Part shown: positions 45,846 to 54,418 of the stretch, in pieces
Position numbering within the stretch: the first letter of the stretch is position 1
Layout: every line of letters begins with the position of its first letter
NCBI GenBank assembly: GCA_022820805.1
Contig: JAJEEV010000015.1
Coordinates: forward strand, 20,565 to 84,564
Direction of reading: 5' to 3'
DNA length: 64,000 bases
Origin: Acidimicrobiia bacterium
Lineage (GTDB): Bacteria; Actinomycetota; Acidimicrobiia; Acidimicrobiales; Aldehydirespiratoraceae
The notes under the pieces: generated by a model
What the model was told of the DNA's origin: nothing
The model's database searches: none
Seen by the model: the letters and a program-made list of their open reading frames with translations, nothing else
Made by a program: the position numbers and the translations under genes

Positions 45846-47363
45846 ATGGTGCGGCGAGGCCGGACCCGAGCGGCGGTCCGGTCATCGGTGATCGCCCAAC
45901 TGCCATGGCGGTCCGTCGAGAATCCCCATGGAACCCTCCAGGTGCTCGACGACGAGGGGCTCTCAACCATCCACACCGCATCGATGCGGGTGCTCGAGGA
46001 GCTCGGCATCGAACTCTGGTCACCCGAGGCCCGCAAGCTCTTCACCGATGCCGGTGCCGCCGTCGACGGTGAGGTGGTGCGGGTCGGGCGCGACATCGTG
46101 GAGGCGGCCCTGGCCGCCGCGCCGGCCTCCTTCACGCTCACCTCCCGCAATCCGGCCAGGCAACTACGAGTCGGTGGACGGAGCATGGCGTTCGGTCTGG
46201 TGGCCGGCCCGGCCGCGGTGCATGACGAGGTCCGGGGCCGGCGTGCGTCGAACATGGCCGACTACGAGAACTTCATCAGGCTGGCCCACTACTTCAACGC
46301 CATCCACATTATCGGCAACCAGGTGGTCGCCCCGATGGAGCTGCCGGCCAACACCCGCCACCTCGACGCCTACCGGGCCAACCTGGTCCTGTCGGACCTC
46401 TCCTACCACTGCACCTCGATCGGGCGGGGCCGAGCACTGGACGGCATCGAGATGATGGCGATCAGCCGGGGGGACACTCTCGAGGAGATGTCTTCGTCAC
46501 CCGGGGTGACCACCATCATCAGCGTCAACTCGCCGCGCCGGTTCGACGCCGAGATGGCCGGCGGCCTGATGACCATGGCCGAGCACGGCCAGCCGGTGTC
46601 GGTCACTCCCTTCACGCTGATGGGGGCCATGGCCCCGGTGACCCTCGCGGCTGCGCTCGTGCAGCAGAACGCCGAGGCGCTGTTCGGCATTGCGCTCACA
46701 CAGCTGGTGCGTCCGGGGGCACCGGTGCTGTACGGCGCGTTCACCTCCAACGTGGACATGCGCTCGGGCGCGCCGGCCTTCGGCACCCCCGAGCAGGTCA
46801 AGGCCAACGTGGCGTCGGGCCAGCTGGCCCGCCACTACGGGCTTCCCTACCGGGCGTCGAACTCGAGCGCGTCCAACGTCGTGGACGCCCAGGCCGCCTA
46901 CGAGACGCAGATGTCGCTGTGGGGATGCATCCTGGGAGGCGCCAACCTGGTGTACCACGCAGCCGGGTGGATGGAGGGCGGGCTTCAGGCCAGCTACGAG
47001 AAGCTGATCCTCGACGTGGAGATGCTCCAGCAGACGATGGAGTTCCTGACGCCGCTTCCCTGCTCCGATCCCGACCTCGCCTTCGAGGCCATGCAGAGGG
47101 TGCCCACCGGCGGCCACTTCTTCGGGGACGAGCACACTCTGGAGCGCTACGAGACCGCCTTCTACCCGCCGCTGCTGTCGGACTGGCAGAACCACGGCGC
47201 CTGGGCCGAGTCGGGCGGCCTCAACGCCACCCAGCGAGCCACCTCGATCTGGCAGGCCGCGCTGGAGGAGTACGCCGAGCCGCCGCTGGACAGCTCACGG
47301 CGCGAGCAACTCGACGACTACGTCGAGCGCCGCAAGCTCCAGATCGGCGACGGCGATCCCTGA
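45846..47363 (+). CDS. Trimethylamine/quaternary-amine methyltransferase MttB family (non-pyrrolysine)
   Basis: STIHTASMRVLEELGIELWSPEARKLFTDAGAAVDGEVVRVGRDIVEAAL..., SNSSASNVVDAQAAYETQMSLWGCILGGANLVYHAAGWMEGGL; no in-frame TAG. Confidence 0.9.
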   Translation: MVRRGRTRAAVRSSVIAQLPWRSVENPHGTLQVLDDEGLSTIHTASMRVLEELGIELWSPEARKLFTDAGAAVDGEVVRVGRDIVEAALAAAPASFTLTSRNPARQLRVGGRSMAFGLVAGPAAVHDEVRGRRASNMADYENFIRLAHYFNAIHIIGNQVVAPMELPANTRHLDAYRANLVLSDLSYHCTSIGRGRALDGIEMMAISRGDTLEEMSSSPGVTTIISVNSPRRFDAEMAGGLMTMAEHGQPVSVTPFTLMGAMAPVTLAAALVQQNAEALFGIALTQLVRPGAPVLYGAFTSNVDMRSGAPAFGTPEQVKANVASGQLARHYGLPYRASNSSASNVVDAQAAYETQMSLWGCILGGANLVYHAAGWMEGGLQASYEKLILDVEMLQQTMEFLTPLPCSDPDLAFEAMQRVPTGGHFFGDEHTLERYETAFYPPLLSDWQNHGAWAESGGLNATQRATSIWQAALEEYAEPPLDSSRREQLDDYVERRKLQIGDGDP

Positions 47364-47386
47364 CGGCGGCAAGCGCCGACAACAGC

Positions 47387-47416
47387 AGTGGGGCGGGGCC
47401 TGAGCCCCGCCCCACT
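47387..47416. terminator. Bidirectional hairpin terminator between convergent genes
   Basis: Perfect 13-bp stem AGTGGGGCGGGGC - 4 nt - GCCCCGCCCCACT; no clear U-tract. Confidence 0.75.
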
Positions 47417-47458
47417 GGCGATGATTGGTTGCGTTGAGGCCTCAGGCCTCAGATGCGA

Positions 47459-48706
47459 TTAGGCCGCGGCTAGAGCAGCAGTAATCCACTCGTCAACCAG
47501 GTCGCGGTTGTCGGCGACCCACTGGACAGCCAAGTCGGCAGGGGTCTCACCCTCGCCCATGGCCACGTTGGCCAGCGACACGTCGATCACCGACAGCCTG
47601 ACCGCCTCGAAGAGTCCTGCCGCAGCCGGGTTGGCTGCCAGGAAGTCGTTGTTGGCGGTGACCAGGATGTCAGCGGCGACCCAGCCGATCTTGCACTTGC
47701 CGCTCTCCTGATCGGCAGCCGACGGGCACTGGTCCGGACCGATGGACGCGTAGCCACCGGAGCCGTCCGAGCCGCGCTGGTCGTGCTCCTCGCCGCCTTC
47801 CTGATTGGCCGGGTTGGAGTCGTCGAGGATCTCCTCGACGCCCATCCAGTAAACGTTGTCGCCAGGACGAAGCTGGGTGATGTATGCCGTCGGGGTCCAC
47901 GTGTAGAGGATCATCGGGACGCCCTCGCCCACGTTGTCGACAGCCTGGGCGAACATGGCGTCGTAGCCGGCCTTGGTCTGAACGATGTTGTCCCAGCCGC
48001 TGAACACGATCTGGTTCTCGATGATGTTGTCGCAGGTCCAGTCCTCGGGGCAGCCGAAGATGTCGGCCACGCCGTTGCCGGGTACCGAATCGGTCGCGTC
48101 GAACGCAGCCAGCGCGTCGGCGTTGCGGTTGAGGTCGTCCATGGTGTACACCCCGAACTCGTCAGCGAAGGACTTGGTGACCAGGAAGCCCTGAAGTCCG
48201 CCGGCGAGCATTTCCTCACCGATGATGGTCACGTGGTCGCCTACCAGCGAGCCATCGGGAAGCTCGCCCGCGAGCCAGGCCAAGTGACCCGGGTACCAGC
48301 TGTTGGGCCAGTAGTCCATCTCGCCTTGGGCCATAGCGATGTAGCCGTTGTTGGGTCCGAGCTCGATATCGGCGGGATCGGACACGTTGTAGCCGAGCTC
48401 CTCGAGCAGCAGCTTGTACAGCTCCGCCTGGAAGTAGCCCGAGGACCAGTTGGCACGGCCAGCGGTGACGTCGACACCCTCACCGGGCAGCGCCATCTCT
48501 TCCATCGGCTCCTCTTCGGCCATTGGCTCCTCTTCAGCCATCGGCTCTTCCTCGGCCATTGGCTCCTCTTCAGCCATCGGCTCTTCCTCGGCGGCCGGCG
48601 CAGGTGTAGTAGTCGCATCTCCGTCGTCGTCGCCGCAGGCGGCTGCGATCAACGCGAAGGCCGCAAGTAGGGCGAGCCAGATGCTCGCGTGCCTCTTCTT
48701 CGTCAT
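47459..48706 (-). CDS. Glycine betaine/proline-type ABC transporter substrate-binding lipoprotein (ProX/OpuAC-like)
   Basis: Lipobox LIAAACGDD; VDVTAGRANWSSGYFQAELYKLLLEELGYNV; ILYTWTPTAYITQLRPGDNVYW. Confidence 0.9.
   Translation of the reverse strand: MTKKRHASIWLALLAAFALIAAACGDDDGDATTTPAPAAEEEPMAEEEPMAEEEPMAEEEPMAEEEPMEEMALPGEGVDVTAGRANWSSGYFQAELYKLLLEELGYNVSDPADIELGPNNGYIAMAQGEMDYWPNSWYPGHLAWLAGELPDGSLVGDHVTIIGEEMLAGGLQGFLVTKSFADEFGVYTMDDLNRNADALAAFDATDSVPGNGVADIFGCPEDWTCDNIIENQIVFSGWDNIVQTKAGYDAMFAQAVDNVGEGVPMILYTWTPTAYITQLRPGDNVYWMGVEEILDDSNPANQEGGEEHDQRGSDGSGGYASIGPDQCPSAADQESGKCKIGWVAADILVTANNDFLAANPAAAGLFEAVRLSVIDVSLANVAMGEGETPADLAVQWVADNRDLVDEWITAALAAA
48484..48600 (-). repeat. Tandem repeat encoding acidic lipoprotein linker (PMAEEE)n
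   Basis: Repeated ~18-bp units encode EEEPMAEEEPMAEEEPMAEEEPMAEEEPMEEM. Confidence 0.85.
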
Positions 48707-48868
48707 AGGGTTCCCTCCTAGGGTGGGCTTATGGGCCGGGCCGAAGGCTAGGCGCTGTGGGGCCTAGGATCAACACCGAGCCTCCGGAACCCTCCACTAG
48801 TTGCAGCTGCTGAAATCGTGACGCCGGTGCTCCGCCGCCCGATTCCTGCGTAGAGGGGAGCGCGCGCG

Positions 48869-51424
48869 TCAGGCGGTTCCGGCCGCCTCGGGGATGTCAT
48901 CGTAGCTCTTGTTGCGCTCGAACTCGGACAGCGTGCCGCGAGTCGTCGCGAAGATCGTGCCTCCCGCTGCCAGCACGAAGACGGCTCCCACCCCCGAGAC
49001 GAACTTCGGGTGCGCGACCCGCGCGATGGTGCTGATCCAGCCGAGCGGCACCATCGCGATGGCCAGGCCCAGACCGCCCGCGAGCGCGCTCCACCGGTAC
49101 CGCAGCTGCTCATCGATGCCGAAGACCCCGATCGCGGGCAAGGCCAGACCCATCACCGCGATCCCGGCGACGAGCGTCCAGATGGCCAGGCCGGTCCCGG
49201 ATGATCCGAAGCCGTCGATGACGATGTCGCTGCGCTCGACTCTGGCTCGCTCCTGGGCCCAGTCCGCGGCCAGGACCCCCTCGTCCGCCTTGGCCTGGGT
49301 TGCCTCCCTGCGCAGTTCCGCTGCCCGCTCGGTGTCGCCGGCGTCCTCCGCGTCGTCGGCAGCCGCGTCGAGTTCCCGGGCCTCTTGGGCTTTGGCGTCC
49401 GCCTCGTCCCTGATCGCGTCCAGCGCGGCCGTCACCTCCGGTGTGAACAACGACTCTTCCCGGTTGTCGAAGCTCCATCCGGAGTATCCGCCCATGATCA
49501 ACAGGACCAGGGCGAATGCGCAGCCGATCATCCGGCCCCAGCCGACACGGGCCGTCAGCGGGCGGCGGGCCGTCATCGGCGCCCGCCAGAGCCAGGCTAT
49601 GCCGCCAGCCAGGGCGATCAGACCGCCGATCACCGCGACCCAGACTCCGACACCGGTCGAGTGGGCGACCACATCGTCGGGAGGATTGGCCAGAAGGTAC
49701 GCCAACGATGCTCCGAGAGCCGCCAATGAGAAGACGACGGCACCGTCGGCTGAGAGCCATCTCGAGCCCTCGCCGGGCCGTATCAGCGTGTTGGACGCGG
49801 CCCAGACCACCACTGCGGCGGCCATGGCCATAAAGATGCCGAACCACGAGCCGCCCGAGGCTGACACGCCGTTGAAGCTGCCGGAGAGCAGGTCAAGGTC
49901 GGCGCTACGGGCATAGGACGAGATGAGGCCCGAGTCGACACTCCAAGGCAGTAGCAATGACACCAGCATGATCAACCCGCCCACGCCGGTGGCGATGACG
50001 GTGGTCCGCTCGGTCCCGACTGCGGGGAGGAACTCCTCCTTGGGCGCTATCGGCTCCTCAGCCATCTTGGCGACCTTCTCGTCGGCCGCGGCCTGGGCCT
50101 CCTCGAGAAGCTTCTCGGGGGTGCGGCGATTGGCCCACGCCTTGCCGATGCGGGAGAACAAATTGGAGGAGTCGGCGTCGGTCTGGCTGATCCGATCGAG
50201 CACGACGGCCACCAGGAAGAAGGCGAGGCCGCCGGATCCGCCCAGGGCGATGTCCTGATTCTGGATGCCCTGGTAGAGGAGCCGACCCAGGCCCTTCGCC
50301 CCCATGATCGCCGCGATCCCCAGCATGGATATGGCGAGCAACAGCGTCTGGTTGAGCCCGGTCATGATGGCCGGGCGCGCCAGGGGCAACTGCACATCGA
50401 ACAGCACCCGACGCTCTGGAGCCCCGTAGGCCCGGGCAGCCTCCACGACGTCCTCGGGAACCTGCCGGATCCCGAGGTTGGTCAGGCGGATCAGCGGGGG
50501 AAGGGCGAAGGTCATCGTGACCATGGTCGCCGACACGAATCCGATCCCGAAGAAGAAGATGAACGGGAGCATGTAGACGAAGGAGTGCACAACCTGCATG
50601 GCGTCCATCACCGGTCTCACGACCTTCCAGGCGCCGTCGACGCGGCCGCACAGCACCCCTATCGGGATGCCGACGAGCACACACAAGAGAACAGCCACGC
50701 CGATGAATCCGATGGTGAGGGCCGTCTCCTGCCAGTAGTCCCTGCCCAGCAGGCCGCAGATGAGCAGCCCGACGAACGAGAGCACTCCCACCTGGAAGCC
50801 TCGCATCGCCCATCCCAGAGCGAAGAAGACCAGGCTCACCGTCACCCAGGACAGGCCCACCAGCCACTCGTCCACAATGAGGTTGATGAGTACTTGGAAA
50901 GGCCATTCGATGACCTCGAGAGTGGCCTTGAGGTTGTTGTCCACCCAGAACACGACCTGCTCGACCCAGTCCCCGACCGGGACCCGCCACTGGTCCAGGA
51001 CGGTGTTCTGCCGCACCTGAGCGACCAGCCCCGAAGTGCATTCCAGCAACTCGCCCTCTTCGTCGACGATCGCGTTGGTGCATTCGAAGGTCTCGCCGGC
51101 CTCGTCGGTGAACGTCGTCGTGCCCGAGGACACGATCTCCTTGGGCCGGGAGCGGTACCACCCGATCGCGAGCAGCCCGACCAGGCCGCCGGCGCTGATC
51201 CCGTAACGGCGTGCTCTAACGCCGCCGAAGACCATCAGCAGCGGGATGGCGAACAGTGCGATGACGACCAGCCACTCGATGCCGAACTGGAGCCAGTCGA
51301 CGATCACATCGCCGGCCTCCGGGCTGGTAACGGTGTCTATGAAGCGGTCGATGAAGTGGCCCCGGTACTCCTCGCCGTTGGCCTGGGCCAGCACCCCGGC
51401 CCCGATGGCGGAGTTGGCGCTCAC
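48869..51424 (-). CDS. Glycine betaine/proline ABC transporter permease with long N- and C-terminal extensions
   Basis: Central ProW-like permease core (VVEAARAYGAPERRVLFDVQLPLARPAIMTGLNQTLLLAISMLGIAAIMGAKGLG); GTG 51424 overlaps ATPase stop. Confidence 0.88.
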   Translation of the reverse strand: MSANSAIGAGVLAQANGEEYRGHFIDRFIDTVTSPEAGDVIVDWLQFGIEWLVVIALFAIPLLMVFGGVRARRYGISAGGLVGLLAIGWYRSRPKEIVSSGTTTFTDEAGETFECTNAIVDEEGELLECTSGLVAQVRQNTVLDQWRVPVGDWVEQVVFWVDNNLKATLEVIEWPFQVLINLIVDEWLVGLSWVTVSLVFFALGWAMRGFQVGVLSFVGLLICGLLGRDYWQETALTIGFIGVAVLLCVLVGIPIGVLCGRVDGAWKVVRPVMDAMQVVHSFVYMLPFIFFFGIGFVSATMVTMTFALPPLIRLTNLGIRQVPEDVVEAARAYGAPERRVLFDVQLPLARPAIMTGLNQTLLLAISMLGIAAIMGAKGLGRLLYQGIQNQDIALGGSGGLAFFLVAVVLDRISQTDADSSNLFSRIGKAWANRRTPEKLLEEAQAAADEKVAKMAEEPIAPKEEFLPAVGTERTTVIATGVGGLIMLVSLLLPWSVDSGLISSYARSADLDLLSGSFNGVSASGGSWFGIFMAMAAAVVVWAASNTLIRPGEGSRWLSADGAVVFSLAALGASLAYLLANPPDDVVAHSTGVGVWVAVIGGLIALAGGIAWLWRAPMTARRPLTARVGWGRMIGCAFALVLLIMGGYSGWSFDNREESLFTPEVTAALDAIRDEADAKAQEARELDAAADDAEDAGDTERAAELRREATQAKADEGVLAADWAQERARVERSDIVIDGFGSSGTGLAIWTLVAGIAVMGLALPAIGVFGIDEQLRYRWSALAGGLGLAIAMVPLGWISTIARVAHPKFVSGVGAVFVLAAGGTIFATTRGTLSEFERNKSYDDIPEAAGTA

Positions 51425-52635
51425 ATGAACACCTCCCGCTCGAAGCCGTCTATCAGTTGCTCGACCCGTCCCATCTCCTCCATGATCATGCGGGGATCGA
51501 GGTTGCCGATCAGCTTGCCGTCGTCGTCCACCACCGCTACCGGCAGGCCCCGGCCCGCCGAGGCGTACAAGTCGTTGAGGGTGGCATCGGGACTGCACTT
51601 GTCGAAGTCGGTGCGCAGCGCGGCCTTGAGGTCGTCGGAGCCCATCGACCTCACCCTCAGGCCGTCGGAGGTCGTGAGCAGGGCGGTGGGCCGCCCGTCG
51701 GCATCACAGCAGAAACGGCCCATGGCATCGTCCAGCAGCGTGATGGCGTCCGAGAGCGCCTGATCCTCCGACAACGGGGTCGGATCCATCATCACCTCGT
51801 GGACCTTGATCACACGACCCTGGTCGACATCCTGGACGAACTCGGCCACATATCCGGTGGCCGGCTCGGTGAGGATCTCCTCGGGGGTGCCGATCTGCAC
51901 CACCGCCCCGTCCTTCATGATGCAGACCCGGTCACCGATGCGCAGTGCCTCGTTGAGGTCGTGGGTGATGAACAGGATCGTCTTGTGGACCCGCGACTGG
52001 ATCTCCATCAGCTCGTCCTGCATCTGGCGGCGGATCAGAGGGTCCAGGGCGGAGAACGCCTCGTCCATCAGCAGGATGTCGGGATCGGAGGCGAGAGCCC
52101 GGGCGAGACCGACCCGCTGCTGCATGCCGCCGGAGAGCTGGGCCGGCCGGTGGTCGGCGAAGGGCGCGAGGCCCACAAGCGACAGCGCCTGAAGGCTGGC
52201 CTGGTTACGCTCGTCGCGGCCCACCCTCTGCACCTTCAGGCCATAGCCGACGTTGTCGATCACGTTGCGGTGGGGGAACAGCGCGAAGTGCTGGAAGACC
52301 ATCCCCATCTTCTCGCGTCGAAAGGCCTGGAGCTGGGTTCCGTCCATCTTCTGCACGTCCACGCCATCCACCAGCACCTCGCCGTGGGTAACGTCATGAA
52401 GCTTGTTGACCATGCGGATGGCAGTGGACTTTCCCGACCCGGACAGGCCCATAACCACGAAGATCTCCCCCCGGCTCACGGAGAAGTTGACATCGGTGAT
52501 GCCCACCACATGGCCGGTCAGGCGCTGAACCTCGTTCTTGGGCACGCCGGATCGGGCCATCTCGAAGGCTCGACCTCGAGGCTGGGGGCCGAAGATCTTG
52601 TAGACGTCCTTGAACTCGATGATGGTCTCGCCCAT
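51421..52635 (-). CDS. Glycine betaine/proline ABC transporter ATP-binding protein (ProV/OpuAA-like, with C-terminal CBS region)
   Basis: VVMGLSGSGKSTAIRMVNKLHDVTHGEVLVDG; LSGGMQQRVGLARALASDPDILLMDEAFSALDPLIR. Confidence 0.95.
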   Translation of the reverse strand: MGETIIEFKDVYKIFGPQPRGRAFEMARSGVPKNEVQRLTGHVVGITDVNFSVSRGEIFVVMGLSGSGKSTAIRMVNKLHDVTHGEVLVDGVDVQKMDGTQLQAFRREKMGMVFQHFALFPHRNVIDNVGYGLKVQRVGRDERNQASLQALSLVGLAPFADHRPAQLSGGMQQRVGLARALASDPDILLMDEAFSALDPLIRRQMQDELMEIQSRVHKTILFITHDLNEALRIGDRVCIMKDGAVVQIGTPEEILTEPATGYVAEFVQDVDQGRVIKVHEVMMDPTPLSEDQALSDAITLLDDAMGRFCCDADGRPTALLTTSDGLRVRSMGSDDLKAALRTDFDKCSPDATLNDLYASAGRGLPVAVVDDDGKLIGNLDPRMIMEEMGRVEQLIDGFEREVFM

Positions 52636-52687
52636 GATCCCCTCTGGCGGTTGCCTGCCGGTAGCGGTTGGTTACCCTAGTCGCCTC

Positions 52688-53497
52688 ATGTCCGAGGGTG
52701 CAGACAGCGCCGAGTCCGCTACCAAGCGCAAGGTGAAGGCCAAGGCCGCAAGGGCCAAGGCCAGCAGGCCAGAACGCAAGAGCGTGACGGCCGCCACGAT
52801 CGCGTCACCCCTCGACGACGAGACCGCGGCGGCTCTCACTCTCTACAACACGTACCTGGTGGCCGACCGCGAGCAACAGGCCCGGGAGCGTGCCCTCAAG
52901 AAGGCCGAGAAGGCCAAGGACGAGGCGGCCGCCGCGGTGCGCAAGCTGAACGACCGCAAGGCGTCCGCGGCCGACATGTCCGAGGCCGAGGCCGCGTACC
53001 GGGAGGCGGCGGACGCGCTGCGTCTGCTCCGCGACGGGGACCAAGCGATCCCGCAGGAAGCGAGCGATGGCGCCGAGGACGATGAGTCCGGCGACGATCC
53101 CGAGCAAGAGGTCGCTGCCGACAGCACTGAGGACGCCCCGTCAGCAACCGAACACGCCGGGCCCGCCGAAGACGCCACTGACCCCGAACACGTCGAGTCC
53201 ACCGAGGACGCCACAGAGGCCGCACACACCGACGACACCGACGACACCGAACAAGCCGCGCAAGAAGCACCCGCCGAAGACACCAACGAAGACGCCACAG
53301 AGGCCGCACACACCGAACACACCGACGACACCGAACAAGCCGCGCAAGAAACACCCGCCGAAGACACCAACGAAGACGGGGAGACCGCCGCCACTGAAGA
53401 GCCCGCCGACGAGGCGACGCCGGAGTCAGTGGGGGTGGAGGCCTCCGTCGGCGACGATGACCTGGCCGGTGATGAAGCGGCCGGCGTCGCCGGCTAG
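52688..53497 (+). CDS. Hypothetical protein: basic N-terminus, coiled coil, repetitive acidic C-terminus
   Basis: KRKVKAKAARAKASRPERK...; 28-aa repeat DATEAAHTxxTDDTEQAAQExPAEDTNE; TACCCT 9 nt before ATG. Confidence 0.65.
   Translation: MSEGADSAESATKRKVKAKAARAKASRPERKSVTAATIASPLDDETAAALTLYNTYLVADREQQARERALKKAEKAKDEAAAAVRKLNDRKASAADMSEAEAAYREAADALRLLRDGDQAIPQEASDGAEDDESGDDPEQEVAADSTEDAPSATEHAGPAEDATDPEHVESTEDATEAAHTDDTDDTEQAAQEAPAEDTNEDATEAAHTEHTDDTEQAAQETPAEDTNEDGETAATEEPADEATPESVGVEASVGDDDLAGDEAAGVAG
53207..53374. repeat. 84-bp direct tandem repeat (2 copies) in acidic-protein gene
   Basis: 53207-53290 and 53291-53374 nearly identical. Confidence 0.9.
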
Positions 53498-54196
53498 CAA
53501 CAGCGCCGGACCCACCATCTCGTCGGGATGGGCCACCCGGCCCAGCAGCGTGGCCGCGCCCATCGACTCGGCCGCCCCGGGCCCCTGGTTGCGCACCATG
53601 TCGGTGTCCACGGGCCCGGGCGCCAGGGCGTTGACCCTGATTCCCCTGGGAGCCAGCTCGCCGGCGGCGGCCCTGGTGTAGGACAGCAGCGCGGCCTTCA
53701 TCGCCCCGTAGATAGAGAAGCCCCGCGAGAACATGAAGGCACCCACGCTGATCACATTGATCACCGACGCGTGCGGGCTCGCCTCCAGATGCGGCAGGCA
53801 GGCCTGGGTCAGCAGGGCAGGGCCGCGCAGGTTCACCTCGAAGGACTTCTGCCAGGCAAGCGAGGTCTGGGCACCGATCGGCTGAGCGAGCGCGTTGGCG
53901 GCGTTGTTGACGACGACGTCCACTCCGCCGAAGCGGTCCACGGTGGCTGCGACGAGGGCCTCAACGGCCTCCAGGTCGCCCATGTGGGTGGGCACGGCCA
54001 GGGCCTCGAAGCCCGCCTCGGTCAGACGCATCCCGGCGGCGGCACAGGACTCCGCGGAGCGCGACGCCACCACCATCCGGGCGCCGGCGCACGCGAACCC
54101 CTCGGCAATGGCCCGGCCGATGCCCCGGGTACCGCCGGTGACAATGGCCGTCCGCCCACTCAGATCGAACAGCCCGTGATACCCCTCAGGATCCAT
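53426..54196 (-). CDS. SDR family oxidoreductase
   Basis: GRTAIVTGGTRGIGRAIAEGFACAGARMVVASR, VVVNNAANA, SIYGAMKAALLSYTRAAAGELAPRGIRVNALAPGPVDTDM; start ATG 54196. Confidence 0.92.
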   Translation of the reverse strand: MDPEGYHGLFDLSGRTAIVTGGTRGIGRAIAEGFACAGARMVVASRSAESCAAAGMRLTEAGFEALAVPTHMGDLEAVEALVAATVDRFGGVDVVVNNAANALAQPIGAQTSLAWQKSFEVNLRGPALLTQACLPHLEASPHASVINVISVGAFMFSRGFSIYGAMKAALLSYTRAAAGELAPRGIRVNALAPGPVDTDMVRNQGPGAAESMGAATLLGRVAHPDEMVGPALLLAGDAGRFITGQVIVADGGLHPH

Positions 54197-54240
54197 ACCC
54201 AGAGCATCGTAGACAGGCGAGCCCACACGGCGCGACCCCA

Positions 54241-54404
54241 CAGGCCGGCGGGTGGCGGCGAGTCCGGGCGACAACCGCAACGCCCCAGGCCGGGGGGTGG
54301 CGGCGGGTCCGGGCGGCCGACAATGGGGCGAAGCCCCGTCGGCCGGACGGAGCCCGACGACAGGACCCGCCGGCCTGGACAGATTCGCCGACAGGACCCG
54401 CCGG
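54241..54404. repeat. Iterated short GC-rich repeats upstream of ileS
   Basis: 30-bp caggccggSgggtggcggcgRgtccgggcg at 54241-54270 and 54286-54315; cgacaggacccgccgg at 54358-54373 and 54389-54404. Confidence 0.75.
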
Positions 54405-54418
54405 TAGCCTGATCGGCC

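Noticed and set aside
45846-47363. Pyrrolysine-containing MttB
   Set aside because: ORF is full length with no in-frame TAG, so it belongs to the non-Pyl branch of the family
48484-48600. CRISPR-like array from regularly repeated units
   Set aside because: Repeats are contiguous, in frame and encode PMAEEE; no spacers or cas genes in the window
54197-54418. T-box riboswitch upstream of ileS
   Set aside because: No recognisable T-box bulge sequence (UGGN) or AGGGUGGNACCGCG-like motif; the TAGCCT hexamer 8 nt before ATG argues for a leaderless start
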